Part shown: positions 24,627 through 36,284 of the stretch, piece after piece
How positions within the stretch are numbered: the stretch's first letter is position 1
Layout: each line of letters starts with the position of its first letter
Origin: Pyricularia pennisetigena
Taxonomy: Eukaryota; Ascomycota; Sordariomycetes; Magnaporthales; Pyriculariaceae
DNA length: 64,000 bases
Direction of reading: 5' to 3'
NCBI RefSeq assembly: GCF_004337985.1
Contig: NC_043743.1
Span: forward strand, 1,017,366 to 1,081,365
The notes under the pieces: generated by a model
Told to the model about the DNA's origin: nothing
What the model saw: only the letters and a program-made list of their open reading frames with translations
Databases searched by the model: none
Translations under genes and position numbers: made by a program

Positions 24627-26760
24627 AATTGCTTCAAATACAGGCAGGACTAAAGAATGCTTTGTTCAACCTGCCAACTAAAATTAGTTGGGGACAAGAT
24701 TTTATCGGCCACGGAATGATAGCCAAGCAAAGCTGAGGTTCAATGACGTTGCCGGGGACATGCGCTTCTAACGGTAGAGGACAAATCGGGAGGTGGGAGG
24801 GTCCGTCATTTTCAAGCACCCGCACCAGAAATGGAGTTGGCGAACCACGCGGTCTTTGATACCGCCTCCTTAGGCAAGGTACTTGCGCTTAATTATTGTA
24901 CTGTCTGCTACTTTAACGGTGGTACCCCACAAACAAAGCAACTGGTCGCAAAATCGTTGGAAACGAAAGTTCAGATAGCTTGCATTACCAAAGTCTCAAT
25001 TGAGATTGTCATGCAACTTGATCTCCAAGTCCTCCCAAAAATAGTCTAATAAGTAAATAAACCTGTAAATAATTTATAGGTTCTTGTTGTGGTCGGATGG
25101 CTCGTACCAAAAAAAATGTGAACCTGCGCGCTGGATTTGATTGCATCATGAGATAAACCTTCCAGTGGTGGGGCACATGTACCCTCGCAGATCTCCCCGG
25201 CCAGAGCCTCGACCCAACTGTCTGTTCATTGGGCCGAGCTTTTGCCGGCCAAGTCCGGGCTTTGTTATTGCCACCATCGGTTCAGTGGTGACCTGCAGAG
25301 GATTTTTCGGATGATGCAGATGATAAGACCACTAAAAACATCGAAACTCGAGGCTGGCTGGCAGTTTGATCTTTCCCAAGCGACAGGGTATGTATCGCGC
25401 CGGTATTGTCGCTTTTGATTTGGTGCATTTCGAGTATGGCCCAAAACAAAAGGTTCGTTGCTTTTGACTAGCTTCGTCTCCAGCGTTTAGATCGAATTCC
25501 TTTCGACTCTCTGTGATGCTTCATGGCCGTGCCAATTATGTGCAACATGGTTAGGTCAGCGTTGATCTTGGTACCGCCAACATGACGAGGTGAATACCAC
25601 AAAGAAGTGTCTTTTAGACGCTTCTAGTGTTGCATAGTCTTCCGCTGCCACTAGTCTAGTCGGTCGGTGTAAGCCGCGTTTTGCGAATCGGCCTTGCCAA
25701 CTCATCTACAGCTTGGGTTGAAAATCCGAGAGCCAGCCACATAATTGTTCTAGCCTCGGAAACAGGCTGCATGAGATCGCTTATAGTGGTATATTGAACT
25801 AGCTCTGCAGTGCCAACTCTTCTTCTTCGTCACAGTACTGGGATATTACCAGAACTATCCTTTGATAAATTTCCCTGCAAGCAATAACTGGATGAGTCTT
25901 GGCACGACTTCTTGTCCATGTCACACTCTGCTAGACCACATGGGTATTTCAAACTAGACAGCCCTTACAAAGGAGCTAGAGCTTCTGGGAAACGTTGTAT
26001 AGCTGTTGGGGGAAAATTCAGCATCAGATTTCCGTGGCTGAGAGGTAGCTTCTTGTCGCCTGGTGATAGTGAACGGGGCCTTTGAAGATTGATTTCCCCT
26101 AGGGGCCTCCAAGGCGATGCGCTTCTTCCTTCAGGGATGACTTCCAGTCGGCCCGGGGGTAATGGCCATGGTCATGGAGTATTATCAGCCATAAGACAGC
26201 ATAGCAAAGGGCATCTGCATCATTCTCATAAGCAACTTCCGTTAAAATACAGTAAATCCGTGGAGCTAGTGTGGCCTGTTGGGTCTTTTTAAGGATATTG
26301 AGGGGCTGGAGAAGATATTGTCAAAAGAAACGCGCGAGGGGCAGTTCACATACAAGGGAGAAAAAATAGACATGTAGAAAAAAAGAAAAAGGGGGGGGGG
26401 GGGAACCATGACGGGCTCTGATGCACAGCTCCCTCACCTACCGTATAAATGCTCTACCATCGGTAGAAACATGTTGAAGTGTTGACGAGTCAACGGTTGC
26501 AACGTGCCAAGTTTGGACATAGACTGGGTAGAACCGAACCGTTGATGTGCACCCCTGTCAGTAAATTCTCCCCCGCATGCACTCAATTAACGCGTCCACG
26601 TAAAGTGCACGACGCGCCAAATGTTGATTGAATTCTATGGAGTGAATAACATTTCAAGCTCTATGCCCAACACACATACGCAAAGTTGCAATACAATAGG
26701 CACTCACCGGAACTCAGTCAGCAAGCCTTGAAAACACCTGTGGCCCTTTCTGCTTAAAGA
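24627..26760. promoter_or_regulatory. Divergent promoter region, GH5 gene / PRI1
   Basis: 2.1 kb between two divergently transcribed genes, with no supported gene inside. A run of 13 G lies at 26391-26403. The PRI1-proximal 200 bp hold an ACGCGT box and an E2F-like box, listed separately. Confidence 0.5.
26590..26621. promoter_or_regulatory. MCB box (ACGCGT) plus E2F-like GCGCCAAA upstream of PRI1
   Basis: ACGCGT at 26590-26595 and GCGCCAAA at 26614-26621 (TTTGGCGC on the other strand), 140-171 bp before the PRI1 ATG. MluI cell-cycle boxes bound by MBF, and E2F sites in animals, drive G1/S genes such as DNA replication factors. The pair and the position fit a replication gene. Binding here is inferred. 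Confidence 0.45.
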
Positions 26761-28548
26761 ATGCCTCACTCCATATCCCCCGAGGGAAGCCAGACCGGGG
26801 CGGACGCAGCGACGGCGGCGCAACCAGCTCCGCCGACGATCAACGACGTCAAACAGAGCTCGGACGAGGATGTCGCTATGGGAGATGCAGAGACAGCGCC
26901 ACCAAAGCAAGAAGAATCCCAGGGCGAAGAGCAAACAAAAAAAGAGGTCAAGCTAGACGATTTATTCGCAGACGACGACTCGGATGACGAGTTTCCTAGT
27001 TCGCGGCCGGTTGAAGATACAAAACCGTCGAGTCCACCGGCTGCGCCATCCTCTTCGTTGTATGTGGATACTGTCTCCCGAAAGAACTGAAAGTCATCCG
27101 GACCTAACGCACAAAATGACATAGCAACTTGCCATCCGCCCTTCATGCATCAGACCCGGAGGTTATGCGCAGTTTCTACCAACGACTATTTCCTTGGAGA
27201 TATCTGTTTCAATGGCTGAATCACAGCCCAAATCCTACAAATGACTTTGCGCATCGAGAGTTCGCCTTTACTCTGCAGAACGATGCGTACCTACGATACC
27301 AATCATTCACAACATCTGATTTGTGAGTATTCCAGAGTCTTACTCAGCGCTCACAGCGTCGCCGCAATTGTCTCTAATAAGAGCATATCGTTATTCCCAG
27401 ACTCCGCAAGGATGTACTCCGCCTCATGCCATCCCGTTTTGAGATTGGCCCAGTCTACAATACGAACCCTCGCGAGAGAAAAACGCTGCGCAACTCGTCG
27501 GCTTTTAAACCATTGGCCAAAGAGCTGTGCTTCGATATCGACTTGACAGACTATGACGATATCCGGACCTGTTGTGACAAGGCAAACATCTGCAATAAAT
27601 GTTGGCAGTTCATGACGATGGCCATTAAGACGGTCGATGTGGCTCTGCGGGATGACTTTGGATTCAAGCACATCATGTGGGTGTACTCGGGTCGTCGTGG
27701 TGCTCACGCGTGGGTTTGCGACAAAAAGGCCCGCGTCATGGATGACCAAAAGCGAAGGGCCATCGCGGGTTATCTCGAGGTCATCAGGGGTGGTGCCCAG
27801 AGTGGGAAGAAGGTCAACGTGCGCCGGCCACTGCATCCCCATCTTTCGTGAGTGGTACTCCTTGTCATCCACACCCCGAGCTGAACTTTTGTAACTAACT
27901 TAGCGTAGGAGGAGTCTCGATATCCTGAAAGGGCACTTCCAGGAAGATGTCCTCCGCGCCCAGGACCCCTGGGAGTCGGACGAGCAGGCCGAGAAGCTAC
28001 TCCAGCTTCTTCCCGACAGGACGCTCAACGACTCACTGCGTAAGAAATGGGCCTCCTCCCCGGGGCGATCCTCTTTGTTCAAATGGGCCGACATCGACAC
28101 GGTGGCAAAGACGGGTGCGTCGCGCAACCTGGACGCCAAGGCCCTGCTAGAAGCCAAGCAGGACATTGTGCTCGAGTACACATACCCGCGCCTCGATATC
28201 GAGGTCAGCAAGAAGCTGAACCACTTGCTCAAGAGTCCCTTTGTGGTCCACCCGGGCACAGGCCGGGTATGTGTGCCAATCGACACAAAGAACCTTGAGG
28301 ACTTCGACCCCCTGGGCGTACCTACCGTGCAGGAGCTGTTGGAGGAGATTGACGCCTGGAAGCAGCCCGAGGTCAAGAAGGAGGAAGGTGAGGACCCAGT
28401 GGTGCAGAGGCCTGTGCAAGACTGGGAGAAGACGAGCCTCAAGCCCCATATTGAACAGTTTCGCGCTTTTGTTTCGGCGTTGATGAAGGATGAGCGTGAC
28501 CCCAAGATCAAGAGGGAAAGGGAGGAACCCGAGTCTATGGAATTCTGA
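26761..28548 (+). CDS. PRI1: DNA primase small (catalytic) subunit
   Basis: Four exons: 26761-27059, 27125-27322, 27401-27847 and 27909-28548 (introns 65, 78 and 61 bp), 527 residues. This is the catalytic subunit of primase in the DNA polymerase alpha complex, making RNA primers. The N-terminal ~100 residues are acidic and disordered (LDDLFADDDSDDEF); the catalytic core begins at about residue 110 (SDPEVMRSFYQRLFPWRYLFQWL). Key features: FDIDLTDYDDIRTCC with the metal-binding aspartates, a zinc knuckle of cysteines (CCDKANICNKCW), WVYSGRRGAHAWVCD, and SGKKVNVRRPLHPHLSRSLDILKGHF spanning the third junction. The C-terminus is lysine/glutamate-rich. The N-terminal extension is longer than in yeast or human proteins but typical of filamentous fungi. 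It ends 222 bp from the convergent TRM10 stop. Confidence 0.95.
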
Positions 28549-28770
28549 ATTTTGGAATTTAATGAGATTATCCAACAAGATGGAAGCATTGGGCAATGTA
28601 CGTTTTCTTTAGATATGATAATAACGCGGCGCTGGTAGGCAAGTACAGGGCGGGTATATAAGGCAAATACAAGACACATTCCATTATCAAGCCTTAGCTC
28701 CTTGATAAACGCGGCTAAACCCAGACATAACAAGGTAATAGACATGAAGCTAAATCACCAATTGCGGCGA

Positions 28771-30117
28771 CTAACTTGATTTGTCTTGTGCTGGATCGGG
28801 GGTATTCGAGACTGCTTCGGCCTCGCCATTTGCCTCCTCCTTGTCATCACCACTCTCATCACCAGCTTTATTATCATCCTCGTTGCCATTCTCGTTATTT
28901 TCATCGTAATTATCACCATCCTGATCATTTTCTTCAGCAGGACCCGCCTCTGTGCTCTCCTCTTTGACGACAGCCCCCTTACGCTTGGGGATGACATACT
29001 GGAAAGCCACCTTCCAGTCGCCACACTCAAGCCACTTTAACATGATCTCAAGCACTTGGTTGGTCGTCAAGACCTGGCGGCTTGCCATGATCAAGTAATC
29101 ACTGATCGGAAGTTTGGCAGTTCGCACCCCATTTTCGCAAGCCCGTTTGTAGCAAAGTCCTTTTTGTCTGTTGCGGTCCACGATGCCGCCGATTACATAG
29201 CTCGTGTTGGGTTCTAACCTTTCGAGCGTGTAGGGCGAGTCTGAAGTGAGGTATACTATGGAGGACTCTGCCGATTCCTTTTCGGGTTCCGGGACGGGGG
29301 TTGGATCTTCCAGCGTCTTTTCTGTACCGGCCGCATCCGCCTCTTCCATCACAGTGTCCTCCTTTGGCGCAAGTGCGCCAATCAGTTTTCCGCCATTCGG
29401 GCCCTTCATGTGTTCCAGGGCAGCCTTGCCCGCCTGGACAAAGTCCTGGTCCAAGAATTGGATATTCTTCCAGCCCTTGTGGTGATTAGCGAGCGTCGTC
29501 TCGAACCGCTCCTTCAGCTTGCCTCCCCAGGGACAGACCACGAGGTGGGCCTGGATCCTGCTCTTCCTGTTCTCAGAGTACGAGCGCACGACCTGACTCG
29601 AGAGCGACACCAGCTCCTTGTCGTTCATATACTGCTCAAAGTCGCAGTCCATGATGAAGGTGACGGGCACCGTCTGCGGCCGGGCTTTCTCAATGCCCTT
29701 GCGCTCGGCGGCGAGCACCTCCTTGGGGTCTAACCCCGCCGCCTCGGCCTCGGCAATCTTAGTAGCCAGCTCAGCTCGCTTGTGGGCCTGCTTCTCGTGG
29801 CGCTTGTCCTTGCGCTGGCGCTTGCGGTCTTCCTTACGCTCCGCCCACATCGCTTGTCGCTTCAGCTTCTTCATCTGGCTTTTGGTGATGGGAGGCTGAG
29901 CGGCCGTGCCGTCGGCTGCTGGGGCAGCGGCGTTCTCGGCATTGTTTGCTGATGCGTCTATCGCGGCGTCTTCTGTAGTCGAGGTGGTGGCGTGATTTTC
30001 AGGGGCTGGTTCGGGGTTGGTATTGCTATCTAACGTGCTTTCTTGGGGCATGTCGGCGATCGCTGCCGCCGAGCTATTTGCAGCCTCAGGCGCTTGTGCT
30101 GAGTCGATTGTTGCCAT
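28771..30117 (-). CDS. TRM10: tRNA (guanine-N1)-methyltransferase Trm10 (m1G9)
   Basis: Single exon of 448 residues. Trm10 is a SPOUT-fold methyltransferase that places m1G at position 9 of tRNAs. The N-terminal ~75 residues are low complexity, followed by a lysine/arginine-rich segment (MKKLKRQAMWAERKEDRKRQRKDKR in family position, about 80-110). The SPOUT domain starts at about 150 (VTFIMDCDFEQYMNDKE) and contains VYLTSDSPYTLERL, YVIGGIVDRN, GLCYKRA and the cofactor-site stretch TAKLPISDYL. An acidic linker (about 250-290, EEADAAGTEKTLED region) interrupts the domain, and the last ~60 residues are a strongly acidic D/E/N tail. Both are common in fungal orthologues. Divergent from MSH2, 644 bp between start codons. 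Confidence 0.94.
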   Translation of the reverse strand: MATIDSAQAPEAANSSAAAIADMPQESTLDSNTNPEPAPENHATTSTTEDAAIDASANNAENAAAPAADGTAAQPPITKSQMKKLKRQAMWAERKEDRKRQRKDKRHEKQAHKRAELATKIAEAEAAGLDPKEVLAAERKGIEKARPQTVPVTFIMDCDFEQYMNDKELVSLSSQVVRSYSENRKSRIQAHLVVCPWGGKLKERFETTLANHHKGWKNIQFLDQDFVQAGKAALEHMKGPNGGKLIGALAPKEDTVMEEADAAGTEKTLEDPTPVPEPEKESAESSIVYLTSDSPYTLERLEPNTSYVIGGIVDRNRQKGLCYKRACENGVRTAKLPISDYLIMASRQVLTTNQVLEIMLKWLECGDWKVAFQYVIPKRKGAVVKEESTEAGPAEENDQDGDNYDENNENGNEDDNKAGDESGDDKEEANGEAEAVSNTPDPAQDKSS

Positions 30118-30761
30118 TGGGGGTTTTTAAAGTGCAGCGGGACTGGTTTTCAGTCGGCCTGATGAGGGGTTGAGAGCATGACGAGCGTCTGGTTTGACAC
30201 GCGAAGCTTGGACTTTTTTTCCCCCCAAGTCGCGATTACGGCAGAAATCTGGGCGGTGAGGGTTAAGAGGTTTTGGTCAGTCAAGATCTTGCATCATCAA
30301 AATGTGGAGAAAAGCATAGTTGGTTGATGTTTGGGTGCTTAGGCAGGCAGTGCCATGAAATTGGATTCAGAAGAAATCTAAATTAATCATTTTTTTTTCT
30401 TCACGTAGTTTCCAGGTTTGCTATTGGCAGGTGATGTTTCATTAATATTCATCAACTGATGTAAGTGATCGGAGCTTGATGAACCAAGACATTTGTGATT
30501 GTCCAATTACTCCGTCGCGGAACCCCGCCTTAAGACCCCTGCCCCTGGCCCTAGCCCATGTCAAGCTAGAAAGCCTGGTTGATCTCGTCGCGTTAATTGA
30601 TTTTCGAGACGCGTCTTGAGCAACCACCATCCACATACTCTGAACGCCGTGCTCAGAAAAATCCAACATATCCGTATAATCATACTTTTTTCAAGTCGAT
30701 CATCTACTCTACTGTGCTGATTTACTCTACAAAACCGAAAATCATCGATATTTCTCACAAA
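30118..30761. promoter_or_regulatory. Divergent promoter region TRM10 / MSH2
   Basis: 644 bp without a gene. It contains one ACGCGT (30609-30614), listed separately. The MSH2-proximal part is pyrimidine-rich and ends in a good start context (cacaaaATG). Confidence 0.55.
30609..30614. promoter_or_regulatory. MCB-like ACGCGT upstream of MSH2
   Basis: A single ACGCGT 148 bp before the MSH2 ATG. Yeast mismatch-repair genes are G1/S-regulated through such boxes. The hexamer is not rare in this window, so this is suggestive only. Confidence 0.35.
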
Positions 30762-33605
30762 ATGTCTTCACGACCAGAGCTCAAGGTGAGGATACCCGGA
30801 ACCGCTCACTGGACGGTCAAACAGGCACTAACACATGAAGTATTAAATGTTTAGGTCGACGACGAGCACGGTTTTATTCGCTTCTTCAAGTCACTACCCA
30901 CGCCCCACAAGGACACAATAAGGATTTTCTTTCGAGGAGACTACTACACAGCCCACGGCGAAGATGCCAACCTTATCGCTCGCACCGTATACAAAAGCAC
31001 TTCCGTAGTGCGGCAACTTGGCCGCAGTGATGACACCGGATTGTCATCTGTCACGCTATCTATAACTGTATTCAAGCAATTCCTCCGGGATGCACTCTAC
31101 AAACTCGGCAAGAGGGTGGAAATCTACGAAAGCGCGAGCGGGCGGATGAACTGGAAGGTCACCAAACAAGCCTCGCCAGGAAATCTTCAGGATGTGGAGG
31201 ATGAGCTTGGCCAAACCGACTCGGCTCCCATGATCTTGGCTGTCAAAATTTCTTCCAAGACATCGGAGGCTCGGAACGTCGGCGTTTGCTTTGCCGACGC
31301 AAGCGTGAGAGAGCTGGGCGTCAGCGAGTTCCTCGACAATGATCTATTCTCTAACTTCGAGGCTCTTCTCATCCAGCTTGGAGTCAAGGAGTGCTTGATT
31401 CAGTATGACAAGGCTGAGGATCTTAAAGATCCAGACCTGAACAAGCTCAAGCAAATCATCGACAACTGCGGTGTGGCCATTTCAGAAAGGCCTGTGGCTG
31501 ATTTCGGCACTCGAGATATAGAGCAAGATCTGGCGAGACTGCTCAAGGATGAGAGATCGGCAAGCCTGCTGTCCCAAACAGATCTCAAGCTTGCCATGGG
31601 AGCTGCATCAGCCCTCATAAAGTATCTGAATGTGCTTCAGGACCCTTCCAACTTTGGACAGTACCAGCTCTTCCAGCACGACCTCTCACAATTCATGAAG
31701 CTCGATGCTGCTGCACTAAAGGCGCTTAACCTCACACCGGGTGCGCGCGATGGGTCAAAAACAATGAGTCTCTACGGCCTCTTAAACCATTGCAAGACCC
31801 CGGTGGGCAGCCGGCTACTGGCACAGTGGCTCAAGCAACCGTTGATGAGCAAGGATGAAATTGAGAGCCGGCAGCAACTTGTTGAGGCTTTTATGAACGA
31901 CACAGAACTACGACAAACCATGCAAGAGGAGCATCTGCGCTCCATTCCGGACCTGTACAGACTGGCAAAGCGTTTCCAGAGGAAGAAGGCAAATCTAGAG
32001 GACGTTGTAAGGGCTTACCAAGTGGTCATTCGCCTTCCAGGTTTTATTGGAACACTGGAGGGGGTTATGGATGAGGCCTATCGGGACCCTTTGGATGCCG
32101 CCTATACTACAAAACTGCGGGAGCTTTCGGACAGCCTAGTTCGCTTGCAAGAGATGGTGGAGACGACAATCGACCTCGACGCATTAGAAAATCACGAGTT
32201 CATCATCAAGCCTGAATTCGACGATGGATTGCGCATAATCCGGAAGAAGCTGGACAGGATACGGACCGAGATGGACAGGGAATTTTCCAAGGCAGCGGAT
32301 GACCTCGGCCAGGAAAAAGACAAGAAGATTTTCCTCGAGAACCACAAGGTTCACGGTTTCTGTATGAGGTTGACGAGGACGGAAGCCGGCTGCATCCGCA
32401 ATAATTCTGGATACCAGGAGTGCTCAACGCAGAAGAACGGAGTTTACTTCACCACTAAACACCTCCAATCGCTACGTCGAGAGTTTGACCAACTTTCTCA
32501 AAGTTACAATCGAACCCAGGCCAGTCTTGTCAACGAGGTTGTGAGCGTCGCCGCATCTTATGTGCCTCTACTTGAGAAGCTCGCCGGCATCCTGGCACAC
32601 CTGGATGTCATAGTATCCTTTGCACACTGCTCTGCGCACGCTCCCATCTCATACGTCCGCCCAAAGATCCACCCCCGCGGCCAGGGCAGAACTCTGCTGC
32701 GCGAGGCCCGCCACCCATGCCTTGAGGTGCAGGACGACGTGCAGTTCATCACCAACGACGTGGAGCTCGACCGCTCAGGCTCATCGTTCCTCATAATCAC
32801 TGGGCCCAACATGGGCGGCAAGTCGACATACATCCGACAGATCGGCGTCATCGCCCTCATGGCACAAATCGGCTGTTTCGTGCCCTGCTCAGAAGCCGAG
32901 TTAACCATCTTTGATGCCATCCTGGCTCGTGTCGGCGCGAGCGACTCTCAGCTCAAGGGCGTTTCCACCTTCATGGCCGAGATGCTCGAGACGGCCAACA
33001 TTCTCAAGTCGGCCACAGCCGAGTCCCTCATTATCATCGACGAACTGGGCCGTGGCACCTCAACCTATGACGGGTTTGGTCTCGCCTGGGCCATCTCTGA
33101 ACACATTGTCGTCGAGATTGGATGCTCGGCGCTCTTTGCCACGCATTTCCACGAGCTGACGGCGCTGGCGGAGCAGCACAAACAAGTTGCCAATCTGCAC
33201 GTCACTGCCCACATCAGCGGCACAGGAGACGGTGCCAAGCCTGATGACAAGCGCGAGGTCACGTTGCTCTACAAGGTGGAGCCTGGTATCTGCGACCAGA
33301 GCTTCGGTATTCACGTTGCGGAACTCGTCCGGTTCCCCGACAAGGTCGTTCGCATGGCCAAAAGGAAGGCAGACGAGCTCGAAGACTTCACAACCAAGCA
33401 CAATGACAATCTCGGCTTGCAGTACAGTAAAGATGACGTCGAGCAGGGGAGTGCCCGCCTCAAGGAAATCCTTGTCCAATGGAAGGAAGAGGTCAGGGCT
33501 GGCGATATGAGCCGAGAAGAGATGGTGGCAAAGATGAAGGCTCTCGTGGCGGCGGACACCAAGCTTTTGGAGAACCCTTTTTTCCAGTCGATCAAGGCTC
33601 TGTAA
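30762..33605 (+). CDS. MSH2: DNA mismatch repair protein Msh2
   Basis: Two exons: 30762-30785 (only eight codons, MSSRPELK) and 30855-33605, 924 residues. Msh2 pairs with Msh3 or Msh6 to recognise mismatches and small loops. Domains in order: mismatch-binding-like domain I (VDDEHGFIRFFKSLPTP), connector, lever and clamp, then the ABC ATPase. Walker A is GPNMGGKST at about 657-665. The Q-loop/signature region reads STFMAEMLETANILKSAT, Walker B is LIIIDELGRGTSTYDGFGLAWA, and the His loop is ATHFHELTAL. The helix-turn-helix dimerisation end follows. The tiny first exon separates the start codon from the conserved body by a 69-bp intron, so a model starting inside exon 2 would lose about 60 residues of domain I. 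Full length for the family; no missing key residue seen. Confidence 0.97.
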
Positions 33606-34267
33606 AGCAGACAACAGGGCGAGATGAATTTAATGGGTATGTACGACAGGGAGTTGATTGTATGAATGGCACATGTATGCGATTGGGCGTTTGGGAGTAG
33701 CTTGTCGTACGATGACTTAATTAGATAAAACAATATTATTTTCCATTGATGTGGCCAAAACGTGGTAGCATGCAACTACTAAACTTCATAATATATAACT
33801 CGATAAATCCTGTGTAATAGTGGCGAAAATACGCTGGTTAGCCTCTTGTGCTTAGAAGGATGAAAGCGCAATATTGAAGCAAAGATATGGAACCAAGATC
33901 AGACAAAAGGTGAACAGTGTTTGGTTTATAAACATGATCATCAAAGATGAGTTCATCAACAGCCTCTAAACAATCATCATTTTGGAAAGGGGAAAAGAAA
34001 AAGAGGTAAAAAAGAGAGGGATTTCACGTACCTTTGGGCGAAGAAATCATTTGCTGCCAGTAGCAGTCGGGATCAACAAGAGACATCCGCAAGATACTTC
34101 TGGCGGGATTGTTGGTACAGTTAGAATTTCAAACCACTTACTAACCTTTGCTGCAAAGGCTCTGTATGGCCTGTTGGGACGCAGCTTCTTGACGCTAAAT
34201 ATGTACAATTCGACGCAACCTGTAAAACCCAAAGAAAAGGTATAAAAAAAAATCTATCCGTTATCCG
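33606..34267. other. Convergent 3' spacer MSH2 / complex I subunit
   Basis: 660 bp holding the 3' UTRs of two convergent genes. AT-rich stretches near 33780-33810; nothing else seen. Confidence 0.6.
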
Positions 34268-35145
34268 CTAGGCGGCGTTAGGATCGGCGGATACCGGGTT
34301 AATCTCAACACCATATTTCTCCTTCAGCCTCTGGCGCCGGCGCTCTTCGTATCCAGGAGGGTGGATTCCTGTTGCAAAAGTGGTCAGCATTCAGCAAAAT
34401 AATGGGCCCGCCGTGGCGATGGAAACGGGGAGATAACGCCGGCTGGTCTGGAAAAGCCTCACCTCTGCCCTCGCCCAACTCCGCAATAGTTTCCTCAATG
34501 GGTCTCCTTCGGTTCTTGCGAAGCTCCTCCTTGCGCTCGAAGTCGTCCTTCACATCATCCTTTTTACCCCATCCCCTCAAGCTCTTGCCGGTGTAGGCGT
34601 AGGTGCCAAGGGTTACTGCTGTGCCTGCGGCGAAACCGACGACAACAGGCATCCTCGTGGGGCCTGGAGAAAAAATTGACGTCAGGGTCAGCAAAAATGC
34701 GCTATGCGAATGTTGAAGAAAAAATAGACAACAGAGAACGTACCGGGGACGGCGAGGCCTAAAATAGCGCCGCCGAGAAGACCACCGACAGCTTCACTGA
34801 TGTGGTCATCCTTCTGACGGAGGTTGGAGGTTGCGGTTCTCGCAAAGTCATACATGCCTCCACCAAAAGCTGTCATGAGACGCACAGTCCAGTCGCGTCA
34901 GCTTGTGCTCGAGATCAATTCAATTGACCTCAATCGATGAGACAAACAGACTACTAACCGGTTGCCGAGACTAAGGCGCCGTATTTTGTTATGGGAGCCA
35001 ACACGCCTACTCGCTTCCGCTGAACGGCTGCAAGGGTTGCAGCACCGAACAGACCAAAAGCGCCGTAGACGAAAGTGCCTCGGAGGCCAGTTTTGACGGC
35101 ATCCTGAGGCCTGTAATCCTCGCCGTCATGTGGTTGAGGCGGCAT
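34268..35145 (-). CDS. NADH:ubiquinone oxidoreductase 21.3 kDa subunit (NDUFA11 type)
   Basis: Four exons: 35145-34959, 34869-34744, 34663-34463 and 34368-34268, 204 residues. Accessory membrane subunit of mitochondrial complex I, related to human NDUFA11 (B14.7) and the Tim17/22 fold. It begins MPPQPHDGEDYRPQDAVKTG, very like the Neurospora 21.3 kDa subunit. Glycine/alanine-rich transmembrane helices follow: GTFVYGAFGLFGAATLAAV, a segment around YDFARTATSNLR, GGLLGGAILGLAVPG, and VVVGFAAGTAVTLGTYAYTG. A charged C-terminal tail comes after them (FERKEELRKNRRRP and GYEERRRQRLKEKYG). Every junction is phase 1 and begins a glycine or alanine codon. The length equals the expected 21 kDa. Convergent with MSH2, divergent from the deubiquitinase gene. 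Confidence 0.9.
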
Positions 35146-36284
35146 GTTCGCGATTTAGATTGGGGTTTTGAAGCCCAATTGGAGAGGTTCAGTGGAGGAG
35201 AAAATGAGTTGACGTCGGGACTCTTCGGCCGTGAAGTTGAAGTGGGCGGTTGTTGAACTTGCATGGCAATCAAAGCTCCGAATTGGCCTTTTCTGATTGG
35301 CCTGTTCAAGAAGCTTCGACTTTCTCTCATCCACAAAACAATCACGTGACAGAACCACCATCCAAGCAGCTTAGTCATTTCGCCAATCAAGCTAACGGCG
35401 CCTGAAAGTGCCATGAGGTTCTGGTGAGTGGCTTTATTCTAACAACGCACAGCCCCAAGTAAGTAAAGTAGTTGGGGCGTGGTGGGCCACGCGACTCGAC
35501 CTGACCGACCTGTTCTGAACGGCTGACGTAGGACCGTTGCACCTGTTTGTTAAACCATCAAATCAACCTCCGCTGAGTTCTAACTATTGCTTACCGCAAG
35601 GCAACCCTGACGTGGAAAGGCTACAAGGCTGCGTCAGCTCACCAAAGAACAGCAGTTCAAAGCTGACGCAAAGCCGCCACCAAAGGCCCTTCCTTGCTTT
35701 GCTATTGAGCTGTGGGCTTGACATTTTACTTGGCAAACTGATAGATTCCATACAAAGGGTTCTGCTTGAGGGGCGTTTGCACTTTGGAAGGCAGGATCCA
35801 CCTCGAAAACAGCCAGCTTCCACGTCGATGCATTTGCTCTGAAAGCAACGGGCCAAACCCTCGACAAGTTGGACTTTTTTGTTTGCTGTAAGTTGATTTT
35901 CTTCATCATTTTCAACTTCGTCAAGTTCCGCCCTCAGTGGCAAACGCCCAATTTTACTTTGATTTTTGATGACGATTGTGAATCAAATTTGTTGTGCCAG
36001 TTGTTTGCCAGTTTACCAGTTTTTGTGCTACGTGGATCCTGTCGTTCGCACGCAACACAGCATATGTGAGGACTGCATATATGCTTGCCTCACGTTTATC
36101 TACTTGCCTCACCTGCCTACATAAAAGAAGCATCCATCACTTGTAGCCATCACAATTACCCCAATTTTGACAGAGCAATAGATCTGACACGGCAATCCAT
36201 CCATCCTGTTTTCCCTAATTAATATTCTAATTTCGGGCACACATAAGCGGAGCAAGACACTGACTGAAATCATTCAGGATTGCC
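35146..36284. promoter_or_regulatory. Divergent promoter region, complex I subunit / UBP2
   Basis: 1.1 kb with no gene I can support. Overlapping short frames at 35537-36069 lack homology and cover both strands. Confidence 0.5.

Noticed and set aside
26761..33605. PRI1-TRM10-MSH2 as a functional gene cluster
   Set aside because: The genes are on alternating strands with separate promoters. Adjacency of housekeeping genes is common, and TRM10 is unrelated to DNA replication or repair.
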